A stretch of DNA of 10,000 bases from Stramonita haemastoma (Eukaryota > Mollusca > Gastropoda > Neogastropoda > Muricidae). Under the pieces are notes generated by a model, which was not told the DNA's origin, did not search any database, and saw only the letters and a program-made list of their open reading frames with translations. Positions 1-8,422 of this stretch are shown piece by piece. Each line of letters opens with the position of its first letter. The stretch's first letter is position 1. The stretch lies in NCBI GenBank assembly GCA_030674155.1, contig CM060317.1, positions 33,629,962 through 33,639,961 on the forward strand, written 5' to 3'. The position numbers and the translations under genes are program-made.

Positions 1-13
1 CAGTGTGTACTTA

Positions 14-315
14 GCGGGATAGCTCAGTGGTCAGAGCACTCGCTTTCCCCCAGCCAATGTTAAGCAGCATCGAGTGTGGTTACCAGTTGGATGGGTGACG
101 GTTTGCACGCCTTGGATTCAGTACAGTTCCCTATTTCACCCAGCTGTAAAATGGGTACCTGCTCTCTTTAGGGTCAGGGAAGGTAAAGCAGCGAGGGAGA
201 GATGGGCGCCGCCCTCAATATGCTAGCCCCTAGAAGAAGCTGAAGTCTCTGATGCCTCGCTACCCTACGACCACATAGGTTATGGGACACCTTTACCTCT
301 ACCTTTTTTTTTTTT
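14..315 (+). mobile_element. SINE with tRNA-like head, 5S rRNA-like segment and T-rich tail
   Basis: A short non-autonomous retroposon that would be transcribed by RNA polymerase III and mobilised by a LINE. From about 14 it begins like a tRNA: gcgggatagctcagtgg contains an A box (tagctcagtgg) and continues through a D-arm-like stretch to about 45. From 59 to 99 it instead resembles 5S rRNA: TAAGCAG at 61 and TTGGATGGG at 87 lie 26 bases apart, the same spacing as in vertebrate 5S rRNA, with TGGTTA between them. A body follows (ctgtaaaatgggtacc at 145-160, ccacataggttatgggacac at 271-290), ending in ACC(T)12 at 301-315. No clear target-site duplication is visible, so the exact ends are approximate. 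I recall closely similar bodies in gastropod genomes; this is memory, not a search. Confidence 0.8.
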
Positions 316-743
316 GCTATCCACCCAGTGATTCTCGTTGTGCTTGTTCTGATATATCCTCAAAGTGGTTAAGCTGGCAAACACTCAAAAACAACAGCAG
401 CAGCAACAACAACAACAACAACAACAAACCGTGGCTGTTAACAACGTACTTGATTAATCCAAATTTACACAACTTTTTTTAAAGTTCTAGACCTGATTTT
501 ATTTTTTTTGGGGGGGGTTTGGTTGTACTTAAGGCAAACATGGTGTCTCTTTTTTTTGCTCCTTGGCTAGAGGTCTGAGGTCTACCAATGATACGATTTT
601 GCGCGTGCGACCATTTTTGTCCACAGTGTATCCTTTAGTTTTTGCGTTGTCAGGCTCTTAACGGCAGCACAATGCATTTTAGCTGAGATGACAGACAACA
701 ATTACTGTCTGGGCGTTCGATGAAGATGAAGAATTGCGACGAA
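316..743. other. unique AT-rich spacer with CAA/CAG microsatellite
   Basis: No gene is recognisable. A 36-bp triplet tract at 392-427 reads CAA, three CAG, then eight CAA. A run of eight or more G lies near 511-518 after a T-rich stretch. The small open frame at 282-482 runs from the SINE tail through this microsatellite and has no protein-like composition. Confidence 0.6.
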
Positions 744-916
744 CAATATCGAAGAAGAAGAAGAAGAATTGAGGAGAAGAAGAAGAATTGAAAAGAAGAA
801 GAAGAAGAAGTGTGAGGAGGAAGACTTACAAAAATAAATTGCAAAGAAGAATGCGGAAAAGAAGAATGCAAAGAAGAAGAATGCAAAGAAGAAGAATGCA
901 AAGAAGAAGAAGAAAA
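744..916. repeat. degenerate GAA tract with a 15-bp tandem sub-repeat
   Basis: Purine-rich sequence of GAA units broken by ATTG, TGTGAGG and similar interruptions. Within it, the motif ATGCAAAGAAGAAGA recurs with a 15-bp period at 866, 881 and 896, with a degenerate first unit at 851. It looks like the older edge of the purer array that follows. Confidence 0.8.
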
Positions 917-986
917 GAAGAAGAAGAAGAAGAAGAAGAAGAAGAAGAAGAAGAAGAAGAAGAAGAAGAAGAAGAAGAAGAAGAAG

Positions 987-1024
<38 letters not shown>

Positions 1025-1101
1025 GAACGAAGAAGAAGAAGAAGAAGAAGAAGAAGAAGAAGAAGAAGAAGAAGAAGAAGAAGAAGAAGAAGAAGAAGAA
1101 G

Positions 1102-1151
<50 letters not shown>

Positions 1152-1249
1152 GAACGAAGAAGAAGAAGAAGAAGAAGAAGAAGAAGAAGAAGAAGAAGAA
1201 GAAGAAGAAGAAGAAGAAGAAGAAGAAGAAGAAAGAAGAAGAAGAGAAG

Positions 1250-1298
<49 letters not shown>
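917..1298. repeat. higher-order (GAA)n(CAA)n microsatellite array, about 127-bp period
   Basis: Counted directly: (GAA)24 at 917-988, (CAA)12 at 989-1024, GAAC at 1025-1028, (GAA)25 at 1029-1103, (CAA)16 at 1104-1151, GAAC at 1152-1155, (GAA)26 at 1156-1233, interrupted GAA to 1251, then (CAA)15 at 1252-1296 plus CA. The two GAAC junctions are 127 bp apart, so a compound unit was duplicated as a block. The unit length is not a multiple of three, so one open frame passes through poly-Glu, Gln, Arg, Thr, Lys and Asn; this argues against coding. One strand is almost pure purine over 72-78 bp stretches, the composition associated with triplex (H-DNA) formation. Confidence 0.95.
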
Positions 1299-1375
1299 GG
1301 GCAAGAAGAACAAAAAGAACAAAAAGAACAGGAAGAACAAGAAGACCAACACCAAGAAAAAGAACAAATACAAGA
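1299..1375. repeat. degenerate A/G-rich edge with AAGAAC-like units
   Basis: After the last CAA block the sequence continues as AAGAACAAA and AAGAACAGG variants that fade into ordinary sequence by about 1375. It reads as the eroded 3' edge of the triplet array. Similar decay on the 5' side suggests that the purest part is the youngest. Confidence 0.7.
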
Positions 1376-2043
1376 ATAAGGTCAGAAATAATAATGGCGC
1401 AGCATTACCATCCTCACATACAGAAAGTATGTTGCGAAACATCGACAGAAATACGGGCCATGTCCCAACATCCTCACTCCTCCCTACACCATTCCCTGCC
1501 TGCCCTCTTAGAGTTTTTGCATGGTCACCCAGTTTTTCATTACCCCTGGCATCTACATCATATATCATAATCCTATCGATTTTCTTTCCTAATCCGATAT
1601 TCTGGACACTGGCAGGTATTCTGGACTCATAACTTGATACGAGTTTTTTGTTTGTTTGTTTGTTTGTTTTAAGAAAACCCCAAACTTGTGCATAGAAATT
1701 CTATAATGTGAATTGTACCGTGTATTATGTATCAAAAGTAATGTTACAAATGTGTACCTTTAGTTTGCTTCTAACATGTCATATAACGTTCAACAACTGT
1801 TGTTATTGAGGTCAAGTTAATCAAAAATGAATACAAATTTACATACTATTTCTGAAAATTCTCTATCTTACAGAACACATGAAGAACAGAATGAATTAAG
1901 AGAAAAATTGTTCCTGATGTTGAATTTAGGCTACCTTCCTGGTGGGCAAAAACGATCCCATCCCCAAAGAAATTCTCACCATTGGTAAACCTGAGAGCTC
2001 TAGCTGAGGAAGGAAACAAAATAAAAAGAAAATAGAACAACTG
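1376..2043. other. unique AT-rich spacer, no gene seen
   Basis: No protein family, RNA gene or transposon is recognised. It contains a small TTTG tetranucleotide tract (1644-1670). Open frames here are short and lack protein-like composition. Confidence 0.55.
1644..1670. repeat. (TTTG)n microsatellite
   Basis: A run of T is followed by G at 1650, 1654, 1658, 1662 and 1666, giving a near-perfect TTTG tetranucleotide tract ending in TTTT. Confidence 0.9.
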
Positions 2044-2177
2044 AACTTTGATCTTCTGTTGACTCTTTGCAGACTGGAAGCAATGAATTGTTCTGACCAG
2101 TCTTTCTACAGCAACACAAATGTCATCATATACAATGACAGAGGTAGAGAAAGAATGAAAGACATACATACATACAT

Positions 2178-2238
<61 letters not shown>

Positions 2239-2362
2239 AAGTGGTAAAGAGTAATAGAAACAGATCTTTAAAAAATAGAATATACCAACAGACAGAGACA
2301 GAGGAACTGACAGACATAGATATAAAAAAGACAAAAACATACATACAGAGAAACAAACAGAA
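2044..2362. repeat. diverged upstream segment of the first array copy
   Basis: This precedes the first core and is a diverged relative of the segments before the second and third cores (about 4140-4410 and 6190-6478). Shared marks are a pyrimidine-rich stretch ending CTTTGCAGACTGG (CTTTACAGACTGG in the others) and TTTCTACAGCAA about 30 bases later, followed by a CAGA/GACA-rich tract. The segments before cores two and three are near-identical to each other but clearly different from this one. That is how one can tell that the recent duplication did not include this part. Confidence 0.7.
2161..2239. repeat. (ATAC)n(CAGA)n microsatellite
   Basis: About four ATAC units run into roughly fifteen CAGA units with one late interruption (CAAACAGA). 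The equivalent places upstream of cores 2 to 4 also hold short GACA/CAGA runs, but none is this long. Confidence 0.95.
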
Positions 2363-2393
2363 TGTCTGGAACCTGTTGCCATGACAGCAGAAG

Positions 2394-2547
2394 CAGCCCC
2401 CACCCTGATGTGTAAGTCAGATGGGAGAGCATTGGAGAACTCTGTTCCTTCTGTCCACACTCTGATTAGCCCCTGATCCTGTTCAAAGCTTCTTCTTCTC
2501 CTGGCTGAGCACGTGCCTTCAACATCTCATGAATACTGATGGAACCA
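2394..2547. other. conserved core of the array, copy 1
   Basis: 154 bp running from CAGCCCCCACC to GATGGAACCA. It is identical base for base to the core of copy 4 (7934-8087), although the surrounding sequence of those two copies has diverged. Plus strand: an open frame from 2279 to a TGA at 2474-2476 includes TAEAAPTLMCKSDGRALE. Minus strand: a frame with HEMLKARAQPGEEEALNRI ends at a TAA (2466-2468), and a second frame from about 2460 reads WTEGTEFSNALPSDLHIRV. A GTAAGT donor-like hexamer lies on the plus strand after TGATGT, and an acceptor-like CCTACCCCCAG lies on the minus strand just upstream of the second frame set. I do not recognise the product. A conserved exon, a non-coding RNA, a regulatory element or a gene-conversion tract all remain possible. 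Confidence 0.75.
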
Positions 2548-3163
2548 TGGCTGGGGGTAGGTGGGTGGGAATGAGAGTCATGGGTACAATTGTGCATGCG
2601 TGTTCGTGCATGTGTGTATGTATGCAGGATAACATGTACACATAAAGGGTTATGGCATTTATAAATGAACACATGCATCCTATATAATTATACACACATG
2701 CTTTTTCATACAATTATATTCATGTTAGTCTGATATCACTTCAAATGAAAAGATTCTAAATCAACAGAGGAACACACATATACATTACATTAAACAGAAG
2801 TTAACGTAATCATTTCAAAACACACAAAATCTTGTTTAACATTTTTCAAAAACCTTTTTTCTGAATAAAAACTCCCTTCTTTTTAATGACAGATCCAAGA
2901 ATTTAAACTTTCTCCTCAATGAACAAATAATGACATAACCACACATAACTTTTTTTCCCTGAAACCCCCAAAATATTTTCCTACAACATTTACAGAAGGA
3001 ATAAATACTGACCACCAGAAGCTATTAACTGTTGCTTTAGATAGCGGTAAGAGAAAAAGACGATAGACAGAGGGCAGAGACAACTCATGAATATTTGATG
3101 GTAGAAGAAGAAGACAGAGGGAGAATGTCTGGTGCTAGGTTGTACAGAACGTGTGGTGAATAC

Positions 3164-3195
3164 TGTGTGTGTGTGTTGTGGAGAGGGGGGGGGGG
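3164..3195. repeat. TG repeat followed by an 11-base G run
   Basis: A short (TG)n with one TTG interruption leads to G11 at 3185-3195. The same arrangement with a longer, purer TG run is in copy 2 (5215-5247). Copies 3 and 4 have G-rich but different sequence here. Confidence 0.85.
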
Positions 3196-3524
3196 AGTGA
3201 GGGCAGTTCTGGCCCTGTTTCTTCCCACGTGCTGAATATCTTTGTGGCCCCAGTCTGTCTGGGCTTCATCGTAGGCATGCATGCGTGTGTATATGTATCT
3301 GCATAGGTGCAGTGCTTGTACACTTCCAGGCAGAATCTTACGCCATCCACAGTAAATCGGTGTGTAGTTTCATTGTTGGCATCTAGGTTTTTCTTTTATC
3401 TCTGGCGTCAGCATCACAGATAATCCTGTTAACTTCTTTCTACTATCTTGTCTTCCTGACACTGACAGGTGTTAAGATTCAAAAGTCAATTTTTATTCAT
3501 GTCAGGTCAAGGCTCCATGATAAT

Positions 3525-3893
3525 TGATTTTTAGGTTCCTGGGCTAGAGCTCCAAAGTTCACTGACAGTGAGATTTTGCTTTTGCGGAGACTTTTGCCCA
3601 CTGTGATGGTAGCTGCCTTTCGACTTTGTAGATGTATGTTGGGTATGTTTGTGTTTCCTAACCTGCCAAATGCTGACATGAATCATGGGATCTTAAACAT
3701 GCGGTTTTTGTATGGGAATATACATGAAGTGAATAAAGGCACTGGCAGGTCTGCACTTCAGGCTGACTTGAGAGATTGTAAAAAAAATCTCCACCATTAA
3801 TTCACCAGACACCACTGAGATTTTAACTTATGATTTTATGGACCCATGGGATTAAAGTCAATTGGTCTTAACCACTTGACTATAGCATCTACT
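3525..3893 (-). mobile_element. old tRNA-type SINE, array copy 1
   Basis: Read on the minus strand, the head (3893 downwards) is GATGCTATAGTCAAGTGG then TTAAGACC, a tRNA-like D arm with an A box, followed by a Leu(UAA)-like anticodon region with CTTTAAT. The B box is degenerate. The body contains ATCCCATGATTCATGTCAGC and AACATACCCAACATACATC, then GAGCTCTAGCCCAGGAACC near the 3' end. This order matches a SINE body I remember as very common in mollusc genomes, at moderate divergence. A clean target-site duplication is not visible, so the ends are approximate. Copies 3 and 4 lack it. Confidence 0.7.
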
Positions 3894-4441
3894 AAGGACA
3901 CCATATGAAGAAAGTACAAAGGATCACAAAGTAAGCGATAATATTTGTACAAAAACATTATACAAGTCAAGCTGCATAAGAGACTATTAAAACACAATAC
4001 ACATGTATGCTATCGTTGTTGAATCTTTGATCCAGTTTCAAAGTCAGACTGTGGATAAGATGATTGAACAACAGCAACCAAAAAACTTATCTGATATGAA
4101 TACGGTTCTAACATGTCTAATATGCTGTTTTGTCTACATTGCTCATTAAAAACATGACAGGTCAATAGAAAACCTTACTTTTACCTTTAATTGAATCTTT
4201 ACAGACTGGCTATAGCACCTCTGAACAACAAATATTTCTACAGCAATGAAAATGTTGACAGATACAGAGACAGTGGCAAAGTAAGGGAGATGAACAAGAC
4301 AGAGATGGGAGGGAGGGGGAATAAACACGTAACAGAGATAGACAGAGAGGAAAAGAGACAAGACATAAAAACCAGACCAACATACACACACAGAGGACAA
4401 ACAACCAGGCTGTCTGGAACCTGTTGCCATGACAGCAGAAG

Positions 4442-4595
4442 CAGCCCCCACCCTGATGTGTAAGTCAGATGGGAGAGCACTGGAGAACTCTGTTCCTTCT
4501 GTCCACACTCTGATTAGCCCCTGATCCTGTTCAAAGCTTCTTCTTCTCCTGGCTGAGCACGTGCCTTCAACATCTCATGAATACTGATGGAACCA
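4442..4595. other. conserved core of the array, copy 2
   Basis: 154 bp with a single difference from the core of copies 1 and 4: ATT to ACT in GCATTGGAG, synonymous in the plus-strand frame (Leu) and Asn to Ser in one minus-strand frame. Just outside the core, the acceptor-like AG present on the minus strand in copies 1, 3 and 4 is changed here (CCCCCAACC). Confidence 0.75.
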
Positions 4596-5214
4596 AGGTT
4601 GGGGGTAGGTGAGTGGGAATGAGAGTCATGGGTACAGACAATTGCGCATGTGTGGTCGTGCATGTGTGTATGTATGCAGGATAACATGTACACATAAAGG
4701 GTTATGGCATTTATAAATGAACACATGCATCCTATATAATTATACACACATGCTTATTCATACAATTATATTCATGGTAGTCTAATATCACTTCAAATGA
4801 AAAGATTCTAAATCAACAGAGGAACACACATATACATTACACGTTGAACAGAAGTTAACATAATAATTTCAAAACACACAAAATTTTCTTAAACATTTTT
4901 AAAACCTTTTTTTCTGAATAAAAACTCTCTCTTTTTAATGACAGATCCAAGAATTTAAACTTTCTCCTCAATGAACAAATGATGACATAACCACACATAA
5001 CTTTTTTCCCTGAAACCCCCAAAATATTTTCCTACAACATTTACAGAAGGAATAAATACTGACCACCAGAAGCTATTAACTGTTGCTTTAGATAGCGGTA
5101 AGAGAAAAAGACGATAGACAGAGGGCAGAGGCAACTCATGAATATTTGATGGTAGAAGAAGAAGACAGAGGGAGAATGTCTGGTGCTAGGTTGTACAGAA
5201 CGTGTGGTGAATAC

Positions 5215-5247
5215 TGTGTGTGTGTGTGTGTGGAGAGGGGGGGGGGG
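5215..5247. repeat. TG repeat followed by an 11-base G run
   Basis: An uninterrupted TG run leads to GGAGA and G11 at 5237-5247. It is the counterpart of the copy 1 tract, with a slightly longer TG stretch. Confidence 0.85.
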
Positions 5248-5573
5248 AGTGAGGGCAGTTCTGGCCCTGTTTCTTCCCACGTGCTGAATATCTTTGTGGC
5301 CCCAGTCTGTCTGGGCTTCATCGTAGGCATGCATGCGTGTGTATATGTATCTGCATAGGTGCAGTGCTTGTACACTTCCAGGCAGAATCTTACGCCATCC
5401 ACAGTAAATTGTTGTTGTAGTTTCATTGTTGGCATCTAGGTTTTTATTTTATCTCTGGCGTCAGCATCACAGATAATCCTGTTAACTTCTTTCTACTATC
5501 TTGTCTTCCTGACACTGACAGATGTTAAGATTCAAAACTTAAGTTTTATTCATGTCAGGTCAAGGCTCCATGA

Positions 5574-5951
5574 TTATTGATTTTTAGGTTCCTGGGCTAG
5601 AGCTCCAAAGTTCACTGACAGTGAGATTTTGCTTTTGCGGAGACTTTTGCCCTCTGTGATGGTAGCTGCCTTTCGACTTTGGAGATGTATGTTGGGTATG
5701 TTCGTGTTTCCGTAACCTGCCAAATGCTGACATGAATCATGGGATCTTAAACATGCGGTTTTTGTATGGGAATATACATGAAGTGAATAAAGGCACTGGC
5801 AGGTCTCCACTGCACTTCAGGCTGACTTGAGAGATTGTAAAAAATCTCCACCATTAATTCACCAGACACCACTGAGATTTTAAATTTATGACTTTATGGA
5901 CCCATGGGATTAAAGTCAATTGGTCTTAACCACTTGACTATAGCATCTACT
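5574..5951 (-). mobile_element. old tRNA-type SINE, array copy 2
   Basis: Same element as in copy 1, carried along by the tandem duplication rather than inserted separately: it sits at the same place and shares the degenerate B box and diagnostic substitutions. The tRNA-like head is at about 5919-5951 on the minus strand, and the tail is near 5574-5590. Confidence 0.7.
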
Positions 5952-6510
5952 AAGGACACCATATGAAGAAAGTACAAAGGATTACAAAGTTAGCGATAAT
6001 ATTTGTACAAAAACATTATACAATTCAAGCTGCATAAGAGACTATAAAAACACAATACACATGTATGCTATCGTTGTTGAATCTTTGATCCAGTTTCAAA
6101 GTCAGACTGTGGATAAGATGATTGAACAACAGCAACCAAAAAACTTATCTGATATGAATACGGTTCTAACATGTCTAATATGCTGTTTTGTCTACATTGC
6201 TCATTAAAAACATGACAGGTCAATAGAAAACCTTACTTTTACCTTTAATTGAATCATTACAGACTGGCTATAGCACCTCTGAACAACAAATATTTCTACA
6301 GCAATGAAAATGTTGACAGATACAGAGACAGTGGCAAAGTAAGGGAGATGAACAGACAGACAAGACAGAGATGGGAGGGAGGGGAATAAACACGTAACAG
6401 AGATAGACAGAGAGGAAAAGAGACAAGACATAAAAACCAGACCAACATACACACACAAACAGAGCAACACAACCAGACTGTCTGGAACCCTGTTGCCATG
6501 ACAGCAGAAG

Positions 6511-6667
6511 CAGCCCCCACCCTGATCTGTAAGTCAGATGGGAGAGCATTGGAGAACTCTGTTCCTTCTGTCCACACTCTGATTAGCCCCTGATCCTGTT
6601 CAAAGCTTCTTCTTCTTCTCCTGGCTGAGCACGTGCCTTCAACATCTCATGAATACTGATGGAACCA
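6511..6667. other. conserved core of the array, copy 3
   Basis: 157 bp. It differs from the copy 1/4 core by one substitution (GATG to GATC) and one extra CTT triplet in the CTTCTTCTT run. The triplet adds one Glu in the minus-strand HEMLK frame without shifting it, although slippage in a triplet run would give the same result by chance. A single extra C just upstream (GGAACCCTG) shifts the longer plus-strand frame. Confidence 0.75.
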
Positions 6668-7724
6668 TGGCTGGGGTAGGTGGGTGGGAAGGAGAGTCAT
6701 GGGCACAGACAATTTTGCATGTGTGGTCATGCATGTAAGGATCATGGCATTCACTGATAAACACATATATCCTATACATATACACATCATCAAACATGTA
6801 CACATATACACAACACTTTGAATATAAGTTAAGAAAATTACTTCAAAATACACTAAAACTTGTTTAGCTTTTCTTTTTAAGGAAACACTTTAAAATTCCC
6901 TCCTTCTAATGACAGGCCCAATTGCCAAGAACTCGATTTTTTCAATGAAGAAACAACGTCATAACTACACAAACTTTCCCCATCACAACTTTTTCCCCCT
7001 ACAACATGTAAAGAAGGAATCAAATTACTGGCAGCCATGATCTATTAACTGTTGCTTTAGAGATGGGTTAAGAAAAAAGATAGAAGACAGAGGGCAGAGA
7101 CAACTCATGAATATTTGAGGCCAGAAGAAAACAGAGGGAGAATGTCTGGTTCTGGGTTGAACAGGGCATGTGGTGAATACTTTGGGGGAGGGGGAGTTGG
7201 GGTGGAGGGGGTGGGCAGCTCTGGCTGTGTTCCTTACCACGAACTGCATATATCTGTGGCCCAGTCTTTATCACTGTAGGCACAGACATGTGTATGTATG
7301 TATGCATGCGCATATGCACAAGTTGCAATACTTTCATGCACCCATGCACCTTGCCTCAACCATTGTAAATTGCTGTGTAGTTTCATTTTTGTCAGCCAGG
7401 ATTTTTTTTACCTCCTGAAATCAGCATCGCATGTAATTCTGTTGATTTTTCTTCACCATGTTGTCTTTTTAACATTGACATATGTTTAAATTCAAAAACC
7501 ATGTTCTCTCCCATTCAGTAGACAAGAATATGAATAATACCCCTACCATCTGGAAATTCTGTGTTAAGAATTCCTACTTCTCTATCCTCTCTTTGTTTCT
7601 GTCTTGTTCCTTTTTCTTCTGCCACCTCCTTGTTGTCTTATTTTCTGGCCTCTTGGTTCATTCTCCTGCCTTTTTCCAGAAAGACTTGAATTAAGAATTC
7701 TCTCCCATGACAAAGTGAGGAGCA

Positions 7725-7792
7725 GAGAGATGGACAGATAGACAGACAGGCATACAGACAGACAGACAAGACAGGACAAGACAATAATGGAA
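7725..7792. repeat. imperfect GACA/GATA microsatellite
   Basis: Interrupted GACA units (gacagatagacagacagg, then gacagacagacaagacagg) lie upstream of core 4 at the same relative position as the pure CAGA tract upstream of core 1. Confidence 0.8.
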
Positions 7793-7933
7793 AGGAGACA
7801 GAATACAAAAAAGTCAAAATGACAGTCAAACAGAGATAAAAAGAGACAAGACATAAAAATCTAGACCAGCATACACACACAAACAGAGCAACACAACCAG
7901 ACTGTCTGGACCCCGTTACCATGACAACAGAGG

Positions 7934-8087
7934 CAGCCCCCACCCTGATGTGTAAGTCAGATGGGAGAGCATTGGAGAACTCTGTTCCTTCTGTCCACAC
8001 TCTGATTAGCCCCTGATCCTGTTCAAAGCTTCTTCTTCTCCTGGCTGAGCACGTGCCTTCAACATCTCATGAATACTGATGGAACCA
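7934..8087. other. conserved core of the array, copy 4
   Basis: 154 of 154 bases are the same as in copy 1. Immediately outside, changes are frequent: gttaccatgacaacagaggc versus gttgccatgacagcagaagc upstream, and ggctggcggtaggcgtatg versus ggctgggggtaggtgggtg downstream. The step from full identity to ordinary divergence is abrupt at both ends. Confidence 0.75.
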
Positions 8088-8171
8088 AGGCTGGCGGTAG
8101 GCGTATGTAAGAGACATGGGCACAGACAATGGTGCATGTGTGCTCGTGAATGTATGCATACAATGCAATGT

Positions 8172-8400
8172 CACACACACACACAACACACAAAACATGT
8201 ACACACACATACACCACTATGCACACTCACAAACACACACACACACACACACAAACTCACACACAAATACACACGCATGCCATGCATGTGACCCACACAC
8301 ACACATCATGTTCTTTCTCATTTATAAATCAGCATATATTATATACATACATACTGACTCAAACACACACATACTCAAACACATCAAACAGAACATAGAC
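8172..8400. repeat. CA-rich microsatellite region, interrupted
   Basis: Runs of (CA)4 to (CA)9 separated by short interruptions (aacaca, atgtaca, ccactatg, gcatgccatgcatg). The equivalent region of copies 1 and 2 holds only brief TG and CA stretches, so this expanded in copy 4. Confidence 0.9.
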
Positions 8401-8422
8401 CAACATCAAGACACTAAATTCT

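Larger units (their letters stand above)
2363..4410. repeat. array copy 1 (2048 bp)
   Basis: Direct repeat unit defined by the anchor TGTCTGGA at its start. In order: the conserved core (2394-2547); an AC-rich stretch with TATATAATTATACACACATG; AT-rich filler; block B at 3017-3163 (agaagctattaactgttgc through gtgtggtgaatac); a TG and G-run; a minus-strand SINE (about 3525-3893); unique sequence; then the GACA-rich segment before core 2. It matches copy 2 nearly base for base, differing by scattered substitutions and small indels, which suggests a recent duplication. No gene with a plausible product is seen; its open frames are short and not consistently kept between copies. Confidence 0.93.
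4411..6478. repeat. array copy 2 (2068 bp)
   Basis: Near-identical partner of copy 1 with the same internal order: core at 4442-4595, block B at 5068-5214, TG and G run at 5215-5247, minus-strand SINE at about 5574-5951, and the GACA-rich segment before core 3. Its last part (about 5950-6478) is also near-identical to the last part of copy 1, so the duplicated unit runs from one core to the next. Differences from copy 1 are scattered substitutions and indels of one to a few bases, such as a small insertion giving ttgttgttgtag near 5410. Confidence 0.93.
6479..7902. repeat. array copy 3 (1424 bp, diverged and shortened)
   Basis: The first 240 bp, including the core (6511-6667), are almost the same as in copies 1 and 2. 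From about 6740 the match weakens and a block of the AC-rich region is missing. Block B is still recognisable at 7037-7180 (ctattaactgttgctttag through atgtggtgaatac). Similarity to copies 1 and 2 continues to about 7495 and then stops: the minus-strand SINE and its flanks are absent. The copy ends with a GACA-rich segment (about 7710-7902) whose last 80 bp closely match those before core 3. No gene is seen. Confidence 0.85.

Noticed and set aside
14..100. A functional tRNA or 5S rRNA gene
   Set aside because: Neither a complete cloverleaf nor a complete 5S sequence is present; the two partial heads fused and followed by a SINE body and T tail indicate a retroposon.
788..1570. A 260-codon plus-strand open frame and overlapping minus-strand frames of 124 to 288 codons
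   Set aside because: They are translations of the GAA/CAA array: runs of Glu, Gln, Arg, Thr, Lys and Asn (or Phe, Leu, Ser, Cys on the other strand) produced because the 127-bp unit rotates the frame. The non-repeat tails show no protein-like features.
1846..2460. A 204-codon minus-strand open frame and similar frames starting at 4508, 6577 and 8000
   Set aside because: They share a start in the conserved core, but soon run into the GACA/CAGA microsatellite (Ser-Val-Cys-Leu repeats) and differ in frame and length between copies, so the whole frames are not genes. The short core portion is kept as a finding.
2366..2460. Resemblance of the minus-strand core frame (RVGAASAVM) to a C-terminal motif I remember in fish Rex1-type LINE reverse transcriptases
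   Set aside because: Only about nine residues match, and none of the expected neighbouring motifs (such as the YVPTLTYG region) follows; it could be chance.
3861..3893. A tRNA-Leu gene on the minus strand
   Set aside because: Only the 5' half resembles a tRNA; the T arm and B box are degenerate, and a SINE body follows.
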